NCBI GenBank assembly: GCA_028751875.1
Contig: CM054154.1
Location: 56,908,572 to 56,972,571 of the forward strand
Origin: Rapana venosa
Taxonomy: Eukaryota; Mollusca; Gastropoda; Neogastropoda; Muricidae
Direction of reading: 5' to 3'
Length of the DNA: 64,000 nucleotides
A program made the translations under genes and the position numbers. Positions 10,601-20,440 of this stretch are shown piece by piece (position 1 is the first letter of the stretch; each line of letters begins with the position of its first letter). The notes below the pieces were generated by a model, which saw only the letters and a program-made list of their open reading frames with translations, was not told where the DNA came from and ran no database searches.

Positions 10601-11794
10601 CTGTTGTTGCTGCTCTGTTGTTGCTGCTCTGTTGTTGCTGCTCTGTTGTTGCTGCTTGCTCTTGTTGTTGCTGCTCTGTTGTTGCTGCTCTGTTGTTGCT
10701 GCTCTGTTTGCTAGTCTGTTGTTCGCTCTGTTGCTGGCTCTGTTGTTGCTGCTCTGTTGTTGCTGCTCTGTTGTCTGCTGCTCTGTTGTTGCTGTCTGTT
10801 GCTGCTGCTCTGTTTGCTGCTGCTGCTCTGTTTTGCTGTCTGTGCTGCTCTTGTTGTGCTGCTCTGTTGTGCTGCTCTGTTTTGCTGCTGCTCTGTTGTT
10901 TGCTGCTCTGTTGTTGCTGCACTGTTGCTCTGCTTGTTCGCTGCTCTGTGTTGATGCTGTGCTCGTGTTGCTGCTCTGTTTGCTGCTCTGTTGTTGCTGC
11001 TCTGTTGCTGCAGCTCTGTTGCTGTGCTGCTCTGTTGTTGCTGCTCTGTTGTTGCTGCTCTGTTGCTGCTGCCTGTGTGCTTTGCTGCTCTGTGTGTTGC
11101 TGCTCTGTTGTTGCTGCTCTGTTGTCTGCTGCTCTGTTGTGCTGCTCTTTGTTGCTGCTCTGTTGTTGCTGCTCTGTTGTTGCGCTCTGTTTTGCCTGCT
11201 CGTTGTTGCTCGTTGTGTGCTGCTCTGTTGTTGCTGCTCTGTTGTTGCTGCTCTGTTGTTGCTGCTCTGTTGTTGCTGCTCTGTTGTTGCTGCTCTGTTG
11301 TGCTCTGTTGTTGCTGCTCTGTTGTTGCTGCTCTGTTGTTGCTGCTCTGTTGTTGCTGCTCTGTTGTTGTGCTGCTCTGTTGTTGCTGCTCTGTTGTTGC
11401 TGCTGTTGTTGCTGCTCTGTGTTGCTGCTCTGTTGTTGCTGCTCTGGTTGCTGCTGCTCTGTCTGTGCTGACTCTGTGTTGACCTGTTGGCTGCTTGCTG
11501 TTGCTGTACTGTTGTTGCTGCCTGTGTGTTGCTGCTCTGTTGTGCTGCTCTGTTGCGCTGCTCTTGTGTGCTGCCTGTTGTTGCTGCTCCTGTTGTTAGC
11601 TGCTCTGTTGTTGCTCGCCCTTTGTTGCTGCTCTGTGTTGCGGAGCTGTTGTTGCTGCTCTGTTGTTGCTGCTCTGTTGTTGCTCTGTTGTTGCTGCTCT
11701 GTTGTTGCTGCTCTGTTGCTGCTGCTCTGTTGCTCTGTTGTTGCTGCTCTGTTGTTGCTGCTCTGTTGCTGCTGCTCTGCTGCTGCAGCTTGAC
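7617..11794. repeat. 4.2-kb minisatellite, 14-bp unit CTCTGTTGTTGCTG
   Basis: The basic unit is CTCTGTTGTTGCTG, with 11-, 14- and 17-bp variants differing by TTG or CTG steps. It is regular up to about 8940. From there to about 11600 it is interrupted by single-base indels (CTGTTTGC, TGTGCTG, CTCGTTG). The + strand has almost no A. A 14-bp unit rotates through all three frames and contains no stop, so reading frames of more than 1300 codons arise on both strands. They are repeat artefacts, not genes. Confidence 0.97.
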
Positions 11795-11879
11795 CTCTAG
11801 CTGCCCCTCCTCCCCTCCCCTCTCTCCCTCCCTGACCTGACCTGACCTGGCCTGACCTAACCCAGCAGTGCACGTGCAG
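11795..11879 (+). promoter_or_regulatory. Pyrimidine-rich 3' splice region of the exon at 11880
   Basis: CCCCTCCTCCCCTCCCCTCT and repeated CTGACC words (branch-point-like) precede GCACGTGCAG. Two nearer-upstream AGs (11865, 11868) would put the exon out of phase. The AG at 11878-11879 gives phase 0 and exact collinearity with other Rh proteins. Confidence 0.6.
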
Positions 11880-12013
11880 CCCTGGATGGCCCGGAAGATG
11901 AAGCTGCACGACACCTGTGGCGTGCATAACTTGCACGGCATGCCGGGATTGCTGGCCGCCATTGCTGGAGCTGTCATGGCCGCCCTGGCCTCGTCAGAGG
12001 ACTGGGGAGAGAG
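11880..12013 (+). CDS. Rh-type ammonium channel, exon with DTCGVHNLHGMPG
   Basis: The donor is GTGAGA; the exon starts in phase 0 and ends with AG of a Ser codon completed by the next exon. It encodes PWMARKMKLHDTCGVHNLHG followed by MPGLLAAIAGAVMAALAS. The His in NLHG corresponds, from knowledge of RhCG and AmtB structures, to the second of the paired pore histidines and is conserved here, which supports a working channel. A transmembrane helix follows. The start was chosen because only this AG preserves both phase and alignment length. Confidence 0.94.
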
Positions 12014-12059
12014 GTGAGAGAGAGAGAGGGGGGAAGGGGGTGGGGTGTATGTGATTTGT

Positions 12060-12073
12060 GAGAGAAGGACAGA

Positions 12074-12117
<44 letters not shown>

Positions 12118-12120
12118 TGT

Positions 12121-12179
<59 letters not shown>

Positions 12180-12246
12180 GAGTGTGTGTGTGTGTGTGTG
12201 TGATAGAGAGAGAGAGAGAGAGAGAGAAGAGTGTGTGTGTGTGTGC

Positions 12247-12343
<97 letters not shown>

Positions 12344-12415
12344 AGGAAGAGAGAGATAGAGAGAGAGAGAGTGTGTGTGTGTTGTGTGTGTGTTGTGTGT
12401 GGTGTGGTGTGTGCG
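12060..12415. repeat. (GT)n/(GA)n compound microsatellite
   Basis: Alternating blocks of GT and GA (AGAGAG) dinucleotides in the short intron between two Rh exons. Confidence 0.97.
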
Positions 12416-12558
12416 TGCGTGCGCCCACGCGCGCGTGAGTGGGTGCGAATGAAAAGGGTGAAAGGCATTACAAGAAAACTCTAATACCAAAGCATCACAA
12501 CGTCCTGGATATCTGTATAGAATTGTTTTATATATTTTTATCATTATTTTTTTTGCAG

Positions 12559-12713
12559 CTTGTGTGAGATTTTCTCTGCACGAGCCAAGGGTGACGAGTC
12601 TCCGTGCTCCTCCTCGCTGAAGTTGACCCGCTCTTCCTACCAGCAGGGAGGCTACCAATTGGCCGCCGTGGCCATGACCCTGGTCATCTCCATCCTGGGA
12701 GGAATCTTGACAG
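12559..12713 (+). CDS. Rh-type ammonium channel, penultimate coding exon
   Basis: The acceptor is TTTTTTTTGCAG, the best polypyrimidine tract of the set, and the donor GTGAGT. It completes the split Ser codon and gives LCEIFSARAK, a polar loop with two Cys, SSYQQGGYQ, and a helix (LAAVAMTLVISILGGILTG). It ends with the first base of a Gly codon. GGYQLAAVAMTL matches the Rh segment before the last helix (FQIYGLLVTLAMALMGG in vertebrates). Confidence 0.93.
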
Positions 12714-13196
12714 GTGAGTGCACCAGCAGCAGCAGCTACAGGAAGGAGTTCCCTTCATTTCCGAGCGGTTGGGGAGGTCGAAGGGGTTGGGGGGTGGGGG
12801 GGGGGGGGCGGGGGTGGCGGGGGAGGGGGGAGGCCTCCTAGTGGTTAGATAGAGCGTTCATAGAATTCAAGTTCTATTTTATTGTATTTTATTCTATTGT
12901 ATTTTTTTAAATCTATTTCATTGTGTTTTATTCTATTTTATTTTATTTTTTTAATCTATTTTATTGTATTGTATTGTATTTTATTTTATTTTACTCTATT
13001 TTTTACTTTCGTCATCTCCGCCAATCAAACCAGGCTGTGTTGAGGCACCAGCCATTCTGCTTGATCTCTCACTCATCCTCAGGAAGGGGGGGGGGTGTAA
13101 GGGGGGGGGTGTAGGGGGGGGGGGGTTGGTGAGTTTTTCCTCCGTCCCTCGGCCGGTTCTCCCGTTTGCCCAGTAGTGGAGAGACTTGGCGTAATC
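12714..13196. other. Intron: poly-G runs and (ATTTT)n-like AT-rich tract
   Basis: Poly-G at 12787-12830 and 13086-13128, and a degenerate TTTTATTCTATT array at 12860-13010. No gene signal. Confidence 0.8.
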
Positions 13197-13592
13197 AGGC
13201 CGCCACCATTTTGTTTTCCAGCACACAAAGCACACCAGCACAAAACACAAAGACGCCACCACCATTTTGTTTTCCAGCACACAAAGCACACCAGCACAAA
13301 ACACAAAGAAGCCACCACCATTTTGTTTTTCAGCACACAAAGCACACCAGCACAAAACACAAAGACGCCACCACCATTTTGTTTTCCAGCACACAAAGCA
13401 CACCGGCACAAAACACAAAGACACCACCACCATTTTGTTTTCCAGCACACAAAGCACACCAGCACAAAACACAAAGACGCCACCACCATTTTGTTTTCCA
13501 GCACACAAAGCACACCGGCACAAAACACAAAGACGCCGGCACCATTTTGTTTTCCAGCACACAAAGCACACCAGCACAAAACACAAATACAC
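13197..13592. repeat. 56-bp minisatellite, about 7 copies
   Basis: The unit contains CACCACCATTTTGTTTTCCA and GCACACAAAGCACACCAGCA then CAAAACACAAAGACGC. Copies differ by isolated substitutions (GACACC, AAGCC, CCGGC). The unit length is not a multiple of three, which gives open frames on both strands. Confidence 0.95.
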
Positions 13593-13639
13593 AACGGACG
13601 CGCGGGTAAAATCATGTGCGTGCGTGTGTTGCATTTTCA

Positions 13640-14061
13640 TTTTCATTTTTTCATATCATTTTAAGTCACGACAGATTTCTCTGCGTGAAATTCGGGCTGC
13701 TCTCCCCGGGGGAGAGCGCGTCGCCACAAGAGCAGCGCCACCCATTATCATTTTTGTCCCCATTATTATTTTTTCCTGTCTGCAGCTATAATTGTTTTCC
13801 TATCAGAATGACTTATTTTGCAGAATTTTGCCAGGGACAACTCTCTTGTTGCCGTGGGTTCTTTTACGTGCGCTAAGTAATTTTATGTAACATACGGGAT
13901 CTCCGTTTATTGTCTCATCCAAAATACTAGCACCGAGACCACCACTCATGGTCTAATGGTTGGGGGAAAGGTTTTGCCCAAATGGAGGTCAAATCCCCGC
14001 ACACTTTCAACCCAGACTTTTTCGCTTTCTAGGCAGGCGCGTTACCTCTAGACCACCGATT

Positions 14062-14062
<1 letters not shown>
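13640..14062 (-). repeat. SINE-2 copy, near full length, minus orientation
   Basis: On the minus strand this runs from a tRNA-like head (GTGGTCTAGAGGTAACGCGCC), through a B-box-like region and the TTTGGATGAGACAATAAACGG core, to the 3' part with GCGCTGCTCTTGTGGCGACG and CCCGAATTTCACGCAGAG. It matches the copy at 41085-41495 over its length. It lies in the last Rh intron. Confidence 0.88.
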
Positions 14063-14105
<43 letters not shown>

Positions 14106-14130
14106 TGTGTGTGTGTGTTTTGTGATGAGT

Positions 14131-14174
<44 letters not shown>

Positions 14175-14230
14175 GTGAGTGTGTGTGTGTGTGTGTGTGT
14201 GTGTTGTGTGTGTGTTGTGTGTGTGTGTGA
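14063..14230. repeat. (GT)n(GA)n(GT)n microsatellite
   Basis: GT blocks flank a 40-bp GA block. Confidence 0.97.
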
Positions 14231-14259
14231 TATGGGGGAATGATAATGAGTAAAGGAGG

Positions 14260-14435
14260 TCGATGACAACGATAATGATGTAGAAGATGGTGACAGAAGA
14301 TGATGATGAAAATGCTGACGATGACGACGACGATAACGATGATGATGATGATGACAATGATGATAGCAATGATGATGATAATGACGACGACGACGATGAT
14401 GCTGATGATGACGATGATGCTGATGATGGATGTGG
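14260..14435. repeat. (GAT/GAC)n microsatellite
   Basis: GATGAT and GACGAC triplets immediately upstream of the last Rh exon. The Asp-rich reading frame across it is intronic. Confidence 0.93.
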
Positions 14436-14449
14436 TCTCTCTTTCTCAG

Positions 14450-14598
14450 GCCTCTTGCTGAAACTACCCATCTGGAACGCTCCCCAGGGAGATGAGGTCT
14501 TTGACGATAAGGGCAACTGGGAGGTCGCCGACTTTGACCTTCCGCAGGTCAAGGTCGAGAAACGGGCCACCAATGGGGAAAGCACCTCCCAGATGTAA
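14450..14598 (+). CDS. Rh-type ammonium channel, last coding exon with stop
   Basis: The acceptor is TCTCTTTCTCAG. It completes the Gly codon (ILTG|LLLKLPIW) and gives the last half-helix, then a cytoplasmic tail: WNAPQGDEVFDDKGNWEV, DFDLPQVKVEK and a final TSQM before TAA 14596-14598. RLPFW/KLPIW followed by an acidic stretch and WE is the usual Rh C-terminal layout. The tail is about 40 residues, shorter than in vertebrate RhCG. No AATAAA signal was found close downstream. Confidence 0.94.
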
Positions 14599-15428
14599 AA
14601 GGTCTGCATGGCGGATTTGTTGTTGTTGTTGTTGTTGTTGTTGTGGGTTCCACACCTAGCCTACATCCCTGAAGTTGAAGGTGGAATGCGGCTATCTTCA
14701 CGGTGGGCAAAAACGGTGGCATACGCCAAGTCTCCCCAATGGTGAACCTGGGAGCTCTAACCCAGAAACGGGAAAAATATGGGGGGGGGGGGGGGGGGGG
14801 GGGGGGTATCTTGGGGGTGGCGGTGAGAAAAGGAGGGGGGTGGGGTTAAGGGGTGTGGAGATGCTGCAAAAGAGTGGGGGGGGGGGGGGGAGGGGTTGTT
14901 GTTGTTGTTGTTGTTGTTTGGTTCTTTTTATTTTATTTTATAAATGTAGGTAGGTTACTGTTTTTGCTTTCTTGTTTTGGGTGATCTCCCATTGGTTTTC
15001 TTGTTGTGTTTAAAGATTTTCTTGTTGATATGTTTGTCTTGTGTTTGGTTTTATACTTTCTGATTTTCTGGGCTGGTTTTAAAAAAAAGAAGTTTGGATG
15101 GTTTTGTGCTGGTAGTTCTTATTATTGGGGATTTTTGTTGTTGGTAATAATGATTCTCTTGTTGTTGTTGATTGAGTTCAGTTTTTGTATTAAGGGTGGG
15201 GTTTTCTTCGTTTTGTTGTTGTTGTTTTGGGTTAATATCTATTGCTATTTTCTACACTGGTGATGTTAGTTTTAGAGCTAGTGGTTTTCTATTATTGCTT
15301 ATTGTTGGTAGTATTGTATAGGTATATTTTTGTCGGTAATTTTTCCTTTTTGTGTGTGCTTATTTGTTAGTAATTTTAGCATGCCAGTTTTGGTTTGCTG
15401 AAAGAAAGAGAAGAGGGAGAGGGGTGTA
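14599..15428. other. Rh 3' region: (TTG)n, poly-G and T/G-rich sequence
   Basis: (GTT)9 at 14617-14643, a copy of dispersed repeat family 5 at 14645-14775 (CTATCTTCACGGTGGGCAAA), poly-G at 14781-14812 and 14876-14890, then T/G-rich text to 15380. The transcript end is not identifiable. Confidence 0.75.
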
Positions 15429-15449
15429 CATACATACATACAACATACA

Positions 15450-15478
<29 letters not shown>
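15429..15478. repeat. (CATA)n microsatellite
   Basis: Twelve CATA units with one interruption. Confidence 0.95.
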
Positions 15479-15480
<2 letters not shown>

Positions 15481-16440
15481 TTTGAGGGGGTCTGGTTCAG
15501 GGATAGGAGATGTTAGGACACTGGCACTCCACCCTCAAAGGAATGATTTGAGGCCACGCAGGGGTGTTATGGGAACACAATTTATTGTTGCATCTACACA
15601 CAACACACACAGCTCAAGCAGAAGAACAAAACTGTTGTTTTCTCTTCTAAGTCATTCTGTCAGGTTTTACCACACCACGGCCTAACTCAAGAAGAAAGTT
15701 GCCTCAGACAGCCAGCAAGAAAAAGACTTTAAAACGCCATGCATACCCTGTTATATTGGTTCAGTTGCAGGACTACTAATTCAAACTGACCATTGAATAC
15801 ACTTGGAAACTGAGACTAGCAAATTCTGACCACACATCCAAATCAGCTGACAAACAAATTTATTCACAAGTTAAGATTAACCAATGTTCTAACTACAAGA
15901 CAAAATCTGCTGATTCAGTAGAGGAAGAGGGGGGGGATAGTAGAGAGGGGGGAAGGGAGGATGCTATTCAACAAGAAAGAGGTCCCACAAGCCTGTTGAA
16001 TAAGACTAGCTGTAGCAAGCTCTGATGTATTTATCACATGACTGTTCCACTGGACACTCTTCAACGATGCCTCAAGCCATGAATAGAGAGGACTCCACTG
16101 TAGCTGACAAAGGGACTGTAAAGACAAAGGCTGAGCCACCAGCCCTGGGACTGTAGGCCTGCAGTGAGGACACTTAGCTACACCGTCACACTGAGTTCCC
16201 AGTTTTCTAGCTCACAGAGACATGCTGGACACTTAACGTGAGAGGAGGTGTGACAGTACACAGGCCTCAATGGTTTGTTAGGTCTCCCAGGCCACAACCA
16301 TGGGTATACAAACAGATGAGAAGTTTGTTTGTTTGTCCAAACAGCACACTGTAACTCAGAGGTTGATAAAGAAGCCTAGCCCTGTCTTTTAGAATTGCTG
16401 AACTAAGCAAATCATGAAGTCTAACCAGGTTGAACAGTTC
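15479..16440. other. Intergenic, nothing recognised
   Basis: Complex sequence of about 960 bp without convincing open frames, exon signatures or repeats that recur in this window. It could be a non-coding mobile element not otherwise represented here. Confidence 0.4.
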
Positions 16441-16548
16441 TTTCTAGAAGGGGGAGGGGTGGGGGGGGGGGGGGGGGGCAACAGGGGAGGGAAAGGGAGA
16501 TTGTAGTTCAAACGTTATAGTTCGTAAAGTGCACACTATAACACATGC

Positions 16549-16561
16549 ATGCATACATACA

Positions 16562-16595
<34 letters not shown>

Positions 16596-16613
16596 CGTAC
16601 ATACATACATACA

Positions 16614-16647
<34 letters not shown>

Positions 16648-16725
16648 CATACATACATACATACATACATACGTACATACATACATACGTACATACGTAC
16701 ATACATACATACATACATACATACA

Positions 16726-16816
<91 letters not shown>
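16549..16816. repeat. (CATA)n(CA)n microsatellite
   Basis: About 50 CATA units with occasional CGTA/TATA steps, followed by about 32 CA. A poly-G run (16455-16478) lies just upstream. Confidence 0.98.
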
Positions 16817-16818
<2 letters not shown>

Positions 16819-16964
16819 CTATCGCTGGGTTTTGTAAATAATAAACAGTCTAACTATACATAATACCGAATAATTGCCGTGAACACGATTGAACAATATG
16901 TATTATTACAATATTTCTTTTGGTATTGTTACGACAGATTACCGCCTTGATATTCAATAATAAT

Positions 16965-17045
16965 AATGTCAACATATTAATAATAATAATGTATGGAATT
17001 TATATAGCGCTGAATCTTGGAAAGTAAACAAACCGAAGCGCTTGT
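16965..17045 (-). mobile_element. CR1/L2-like LINE 3' terminus (TAGCGCTGAATC tail), 5'-truncated
   Basis: Shares AATAATGTATGGAATTTATA then TAGCGCTGAATCTTG with 27818-27880, 35390-35456 and 42557-42627. At 27818 this text directly follows a minus-strand LINE ORF end, so it is best read as that LINE's 3' UTR with an (ATT)n tail. Confidence 0.65.
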
Positions 17046-17734
17046 ATCTACGCCTTCTTTAACCAAGTGTTACCCACATCTTAACATTTTGTTACTGCAT
17101 TTTTATATAGATTTGTATATTTGTATTTGTATAGATTCGTATCGGTGTTAATATGGTCTATTACAACACATTGACTTTGCTTGCTGTACTTCATTATACG
17201 GAACTCACTTCAACTTGAGTTGAGTCATAATAAAGAAAATGACAAAAAGGAAGGAAAATGTCACTAAAGCTGTAGTTATGTTTTAACAGACTTTTTTTTT
17301 TTAAATCTCAGGGCACAACAGGCCCAAAGTGTTGCAATATGATACAGGTGTAACTGGCTTTTTCTTTTTCTTTTTGCTGCCTCATCTCCTGTGACGTTCC
17401 TGCCTCGCTGTTCCCACGCCGCTCATCTCAATCTCTCCACCCCAGTCATACTTGTCATGTCGCTTATTCAGGCTCAGGTGCTTATCAATGTTTGGTCGCC
17501 ACAGAACCACCAGCCAGAGGAGCCCTGCACTGCTGCTGTAGACCCTTTGGTGGGGTGCAATAACATTAATGTTGACGATGCTTACAAAAATAGTAATCAA
17601 GAAATAAACACTCGATGTGAAAACGTCAAACTAACAGTGCATAGTTATGAATAATGAGGCATAATAAAACATTATAGTTGTCTTGTTTTTACTTGGTGTT
17701 GCTGTGTTGTTGCTCGTTTTGTTAATACTTTTTC
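17046..17734. other. Intergenic, nothing recognised
   Basis: AT-rich and moderately complex. No supported gene or repeat. Confidence 0.4.
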
Positions 17735-17960
17735 TATTTTTGTTGCTGTTGTTCTTCTTGGTTTTTCGATACCCATCCAGCACACGTAAAAGAACCTACA
17801 GTTAATCCTGGCAAAATTGTGTAGGAAAAAAAAGCCTCTATGACAGGCAAACAAACACACCAGCAGACAGGAGAAAAGGCTGAATGTCGCTGCTCTTGTT
17901 GTGTTTCCCTAACCCACCGAACGCTAACATGAATGACGGGATCTTTAACGTGCATATTTC
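17735..17960 (-). repeat. Dispersed repeat (CACGTTAAAGATCCCGTCATTC type), minus orientation
   Basis: The minus strand has CACGTTAAAGATCCCGTCAT then TAGCGTTCGGTGGGTTAGGG. The + strand at 20275-20335 repeats it with changes. It ends at the left edge of the palindrome region. Confidence 0.6.
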
Positions 17961-17981
17961 ATATTCTGCATGTGTACATAC

Positions 17982-18191
17982 TGTTCACTGTTCACTGGTC
18001 CCGTAACCCGCCAGGGTCGTAGGGGCGCTGCATGGTGGACGAACGGTGGACCAGCTGGCTCCACTTAGCGCGGTCGTGGGCACCGGCACTCGCCCACGAC
18101 CGCGCTAAGTGGAGCCAGCTGGTCCACCGTTCGTCCACCATGCAGCGCCCCTACGACCCTGGCGGGTTACGGGACCAGTGAACAGTGAACA
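17982..18191. repeat. Perfect 100-bp inverted repeat with 10-nt spacer
   Basis: The left arm 17982-18081 is the exact reverse complement of the right arm 18092-18191; the spacer 18082-18091 is ACCGGCACTC. Each arm is the last 100 bp of a LINE 3' end (compare 21468-21545), ending in the heptamer repeat AACAGTG/CACTGTT. Flanks outside the arms differ. Confidence 0.97.
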
Positions 18192-18324
18192 GTGAACATA
18201 CACGAAGGGAATGAAGGCACTAGCAGGTCTTGCTCTTGAAGTTGACCTGGAAGGTCGTAAAAAAAGAGAAAAGAATCCCCACCCTTCATTCACCACACGC
18301 TGCAGCCAAGATTGGATGTAAGAA

Positions 18325-18465
18325 AGCATATACCTGCTTAGTCCATTATCCTCGATATAAAAGAATAATAATTAAAAATATTAAAAAAAAGATTCGAACC
18401 CACGACTTCATGGACCCATGGGATTGGAATCGAACGATCCTGACCACTCGGCTATAGCGTCCGTC
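18325..18465. repeat. SINE-1 3' tail joined to a tRNA-like head on the opposite strand
   Basis: 18335-18400 resembles the SINE-1 3' tail (TCCATTATCCTCGATATAAA). Immediately after, the minus strand of about 18385-18462 reads like a tRNA head: an A box TAGCCGAGTGGTC and a B box GGGTTCGAATC with correct spacing for a class-II-like (Leu/Ser) tRNA. A run of T follows the B box instead of a closing acceptor stem, so this is a SINE fragment and not a tRNA gene. Confidence 0.5.
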
Positions 18466-19056
18466 CACCAACATGTTCAGAGTCATGGCGTCTCTGCCAG
18501 CACTGCAAGCACAGATAACCCTTGAGCCAGCAATTGTTGGGTTGCTGCCTCACAACTGACACCATTCACACACTAGTTACCTAATCCCATGAACTCTTTT
18601 GAGCTAGAGAGAAACAAAAAGCAGACATGTCAAGGAAAGAATGAGGCGTACCAAGAGGAAGAGCGAACACAAGGACACAGAAGACAGTAACAATGAAAAT
18701 GAACCGACCTGGCTATGCACTGTTAGGGTTGGTGCACCCTGAAACAATGGCAAATTACTCAGGTACTTTCAGGAGGGGTACAGGTATCTGAAGTGATAAA
18801 AGAGAGAGAGAGAACCACAACAAAAGGGACATAAATGAGAGGAGAAATGGATCCGTGACTGGATAAGACATCAACATCATGGGTCAGGCCATAGAGAAAG
18901 AAACAAAACACAAAACTAAAGCAAAAATGTAATAATAACACAATCATTCGAGGATAGATTTTTATGACAGTTTCAGCAATCCACGAAAGTACGTACGTAC
19001 GTATGTATGTGTGTATGTATGTGGGTGCGTGCATGCGTGCGTGAGTGTATGTATGG
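18466..19056. other. Intergenic, nothing recognised
   Basis: Complex sequence ending in a short CGTA/TGTA microsatellite (18988-19050). No supported gene. Confidence 0.4.
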
Positions 19057-19305
19057 AGGGGACGGGATAGCTCAGTGGTCGGAGCACTCGCTTTACCCCA
19101 GCCAAGGTTAAGCAGCGTCGAGCGCGGTTTACCAGTTGGTTGGGTGACTGTTTGCGCGCCTTGGCTTCAGTACAATCCCCCAGTTCACCCAGCTGTAGGT
19201 ACCTGCATCTTTAGGGGCAGGGAAAGTAGGCCTAAAGCAGCGAGGGAGAGGAGATGGGTGCCGCCCTCAATATGCTGGCCCTAGAGAAGTGAGGTCTCTG
19301 ATGCT
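19057..19305 (+). repeat. SINE-3: tRNA-headed element
   Basis: Begins GGGACGGGATAGCTCAGTGG, a good A-box context, followed by a non-tRNA body with GGTACCTGCATCTTTAGGGG and GGAGATGGGTGCCGCCCTC. The 3' end runs into an AT microsatellite. Only one copy is recognised in the window. Confidence 0.6.
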
Positions 19306-19314
19306 GGGACACCT

Positions 19315-19345
19315 TTATATATTTATATATATATATATTATATAT

Positions 19346-19432
<87 letters not shown>
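19315..19432. repeat. (AT)n(GA)n microsatellite
   Basis: TATATA blocks followed by GAGAGA. Confidence 0.95.
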
Positions 19433-19433
<1 letters not shown>

Positions 19434-19799
19434 TGTATAGATGTTGTGGTATGACTTCGGGTGTGTCTAAATCGCCAGGTAGTGAATAGAAATTAAACAA
19501 AACAAACAAAGCAAAAGGAAAGATAAATGCTTTCTATTAAAGATAACAATACTACAGAGCTATCTAGAGTTGTTTCACTTGCTGACAGACTGATAGGACC
19601 TGATGCTCTAACCTCTGTCTCTTGGAACTTAACAGCGGTGATGGTTGATGCTTTAAAGGGTAAAATTAATGGTCGCAACTGTGTCAGGGTGACTTAGGGA
19701 CTGGGGTGTGATGTAGAGTTGCACAGTTCATGGGATTTTCGTCAGGAAATAACTGCTTGAATGGACAGAGTAGTAATCTGAAAACTTCTGTGTCTGTCT
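19433..19799. other. Intergenic, nothing recognised
   Basis: No supported feature. Confidence 0.4.
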
Positions 19800-20255
19800 G
19801 TCTTCTTCTCAATTCTTCTTCTTCGCAGTTCTTCTTCTTCGTAATTCTTCTTCTCAATTCTTCTTCTTCTTCTCAATTTTTCTCCTTCACAATTCTTCTT
19901 CTTCTCAATTCTTCTTCTTCGCAATTCTTCTTCTTCTTCGTAATTCTTCTTCGTAATTCTTCTTCTCAATTCTTCTTCTTCTTCTCAATTCTTCTCCTTT
20001 ATTCATGTTTGTTTCAATTTTTTCCCCATGAGGGCCTGGTGTAAAGAAGCCTCTGGCTTTATCCAATTACCCCTTTAAAATAATTCGAGTTCGAGTTCCT
20101 TCGCAATTCTTCTTCTTCTCAATTCTTCTTCTTCTCAATTCTTCTTCTTCTTCTCATTCTTCTTCTTCTTCTCAATTCTTCTTCTTCTCAATTCTTCTTC
20201 TTCTCAATTCTTCTTCTTCTGCAATTCTTCTTCTTCTTCTTCACCTTCTTCTTCG
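19800..20255. repeat. (TTC)n minisatellite with AATTCTTCTTCTTCTC unit
   Basis: Two blocks (19800-20010 and 20098-20255) of TTC runs punctuated by AATTC, separated by about 90 bp of unique sequence. Confidence 0.93.
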
Positions 20256-20263
20256 TGCACATG

Positions 20264-20440
20264 CAGATCCAATATGCAGGCTAAAGATCCAGTCATTCAT
20301 GTCAACATTCCGTGGGTAGGGAAACACGACCATACCCAGCATACATCCCTTAAGTCGGAATGGGGGGCAAAAAACGGTGACATCGGCAAAATCTCAGCGG
20401 TTGGTAAACCTCTGAGCTCTAGCCGAGGAAGAAAAAGAAA
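20264..20440 (+). repeat. Dispersed repeat family 5 copy
   Basis: Carries AAAGATCCAGTCATTCATGT and GTGGGTAGGGAAACACGACC, followed by ATCCCTTAAGTCGGAATGGG and AAAAACGGTGACATCGGC and CTGAGCTCTAGCCGAGGAAG. Partial relatives occur at 14645-14775, 33040-33165, 36465-36515 and 42803-43060. Confidence 0.6.

Noticed and set aside
7265..12658. Reading frames of 849-1657 codons rich in Leu/Cys/Val/Ala or Gln/Ser/Asn/Ala
   Set aside because: They are translations of the 14-bp minisatellite in every frame, with no codon bias or family match. They also cover Rh introns and exons on the opposite strand.
14287..14449. Asp-rich N-terminal extension of the last Rh exon
   Set aside because: It is the GAT microsatellite upstream of a clear TTTCTCAG acceptor, and Rh proteins have no such segment at this point.
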